Assembly: GCA_030693565.1 (NCBI GenBank) | Contig: JAUYAJ010000704.1 | Location: forward strand, 1-6,544 | Length of the DNA: 6,544 bases | Reading direction: 5' to 3' | DNA from: Rubrivivax sp. | GTDB taxonomy: Bacteria; Pseudomonadota; Gammaproteobacteria; Burkholderiales; Burkholderiaceae_C | Shown here: piece by piece, positions 6,236 through 6,544 of the stretch | Numbering within the stretch: position 1 is the first letter of the stretch | How the letters are laid out: each line of letters starts with the position of its first letter | Notes under the pieces: generated by a model | Told to the model about the DNA's origin: nothing | What the model saw: only the letters and a program-made list of their open reading frames with translations | The model's database searches: none | Position numbers and translations under genes: made by a program

Positions 6236-6544
6236 CAGGGCTGGACGCCCATAGTGGCCAGCGTAGGCTCAACGAATTTGGGTGACGCTGCGGTGTAGTC
6301 GGACATGTGCCATAGCCCGCATTGTTGGGACTTCCTCGGCAGGACGGCAGCAAGCCATACGCGACTCCGGTTGCCATGCCGCGCTGAGTGTTGCTCCAGT
6401 CTGAAGCGGTCACTCGGCCTGACGAACCGGAATGGCAGCTTATGGCCGGCACTGTGAACCCGACTCACGACAAAGCCGCCGCTCCGCTGCGCCAATACGG
6501 GCCAAGAATTCGAACCCACCACCCCCACTTTTGAGTCCGCACCT
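6196..6544. other. Non-coding flank after the large gene
   Basis: About 350 bases up to the window edge with no convincing gene. The longest open frame (6184-6528, minus) starts with GTG, runs into the large gene and has no recognisable domain. The text is rich in short interrupted inverted motifs and is similar in composition to the 2362-2907 flank. No integrase, transposase, insertion-sequence end or tRNA is visible. Confidence 0.5.

Noticed and set aside
6184..6528. Minus-strand open frame of 114 codons after the large gene
   Set aside because: GTG start, no convincing ribosome site, overlaps the end of the large gene, and no recognisable domain or gene-like composition.
6508..6535. tRNA-like T-loop (complement contains GGGTTCGAAT) near the right edge
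   Set aside because: The five bases on either side of the TTCGAAT loop do not pair as a T-stem on either strand, and no acceptor or anticodon arm is visible, so this is not a tRNA or tRNA-derived attachment site.

Overview
The window reads as chromosomal DNA of a high-G+C betaproteobacterium, most likely Burkholderiales (Comamonadaceae/Rubrivivax-like). That placement is inferred from very GC-rich codon use and gene style in the left third; no rRNA, tRNA or other phylogenetic marker is present. Sampled rows show two compositional compartments: 48 of 60 bases are G/C at 1441-1500, but only 30 of 60 at 5161-5220.

Layout. (1) 1-834, minus strand: the first 278 codons of a protein that runs off the left edge. 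It is a hypothetical protein carrying what looks like a degenerate HNH/treble-clef signature. (2) 835-1082: a divergent intergenic gap. (3) 1083-1973, plus strand: an alpha/beta-fold hydrolase with a complete Ser-Asp-His triad. (4) 1897-2361, minus strand: a small VanZ-like membrane protein whose 3' end overlaps the hydrolase tail to tail by 77 bases. (5) 2362-2907: non-coding DNA where the composition changes, containing a long imperfect inverted repeat. (6) 2908-6195, plus strand: one very large gene of 1095 codons. It has an N-terminal PD-(D/E)XK (Mrr-like) nuclease-type domain, a long helical TPR-like middle and an uncharacterised alpha/beta C-terminal region. (7) 6196-6544: small hairpins and no convincing gene.

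The left genes look like ordinary chromosomal backbone and show no evident functional link to each other. The 3.3-kb gene stands alone, in lower-G+C DNA and without an operon partner. A nuclease-like head on a large helical scaffold, isolated and compositionally foreign, is the architecture expected of a stand-alone anti-phage or anti-plasmid effector. That role is an inference; the sequence shows no recognisable NTPase, protease, SIR2 or TIR module in it. It is the item most worth following up.
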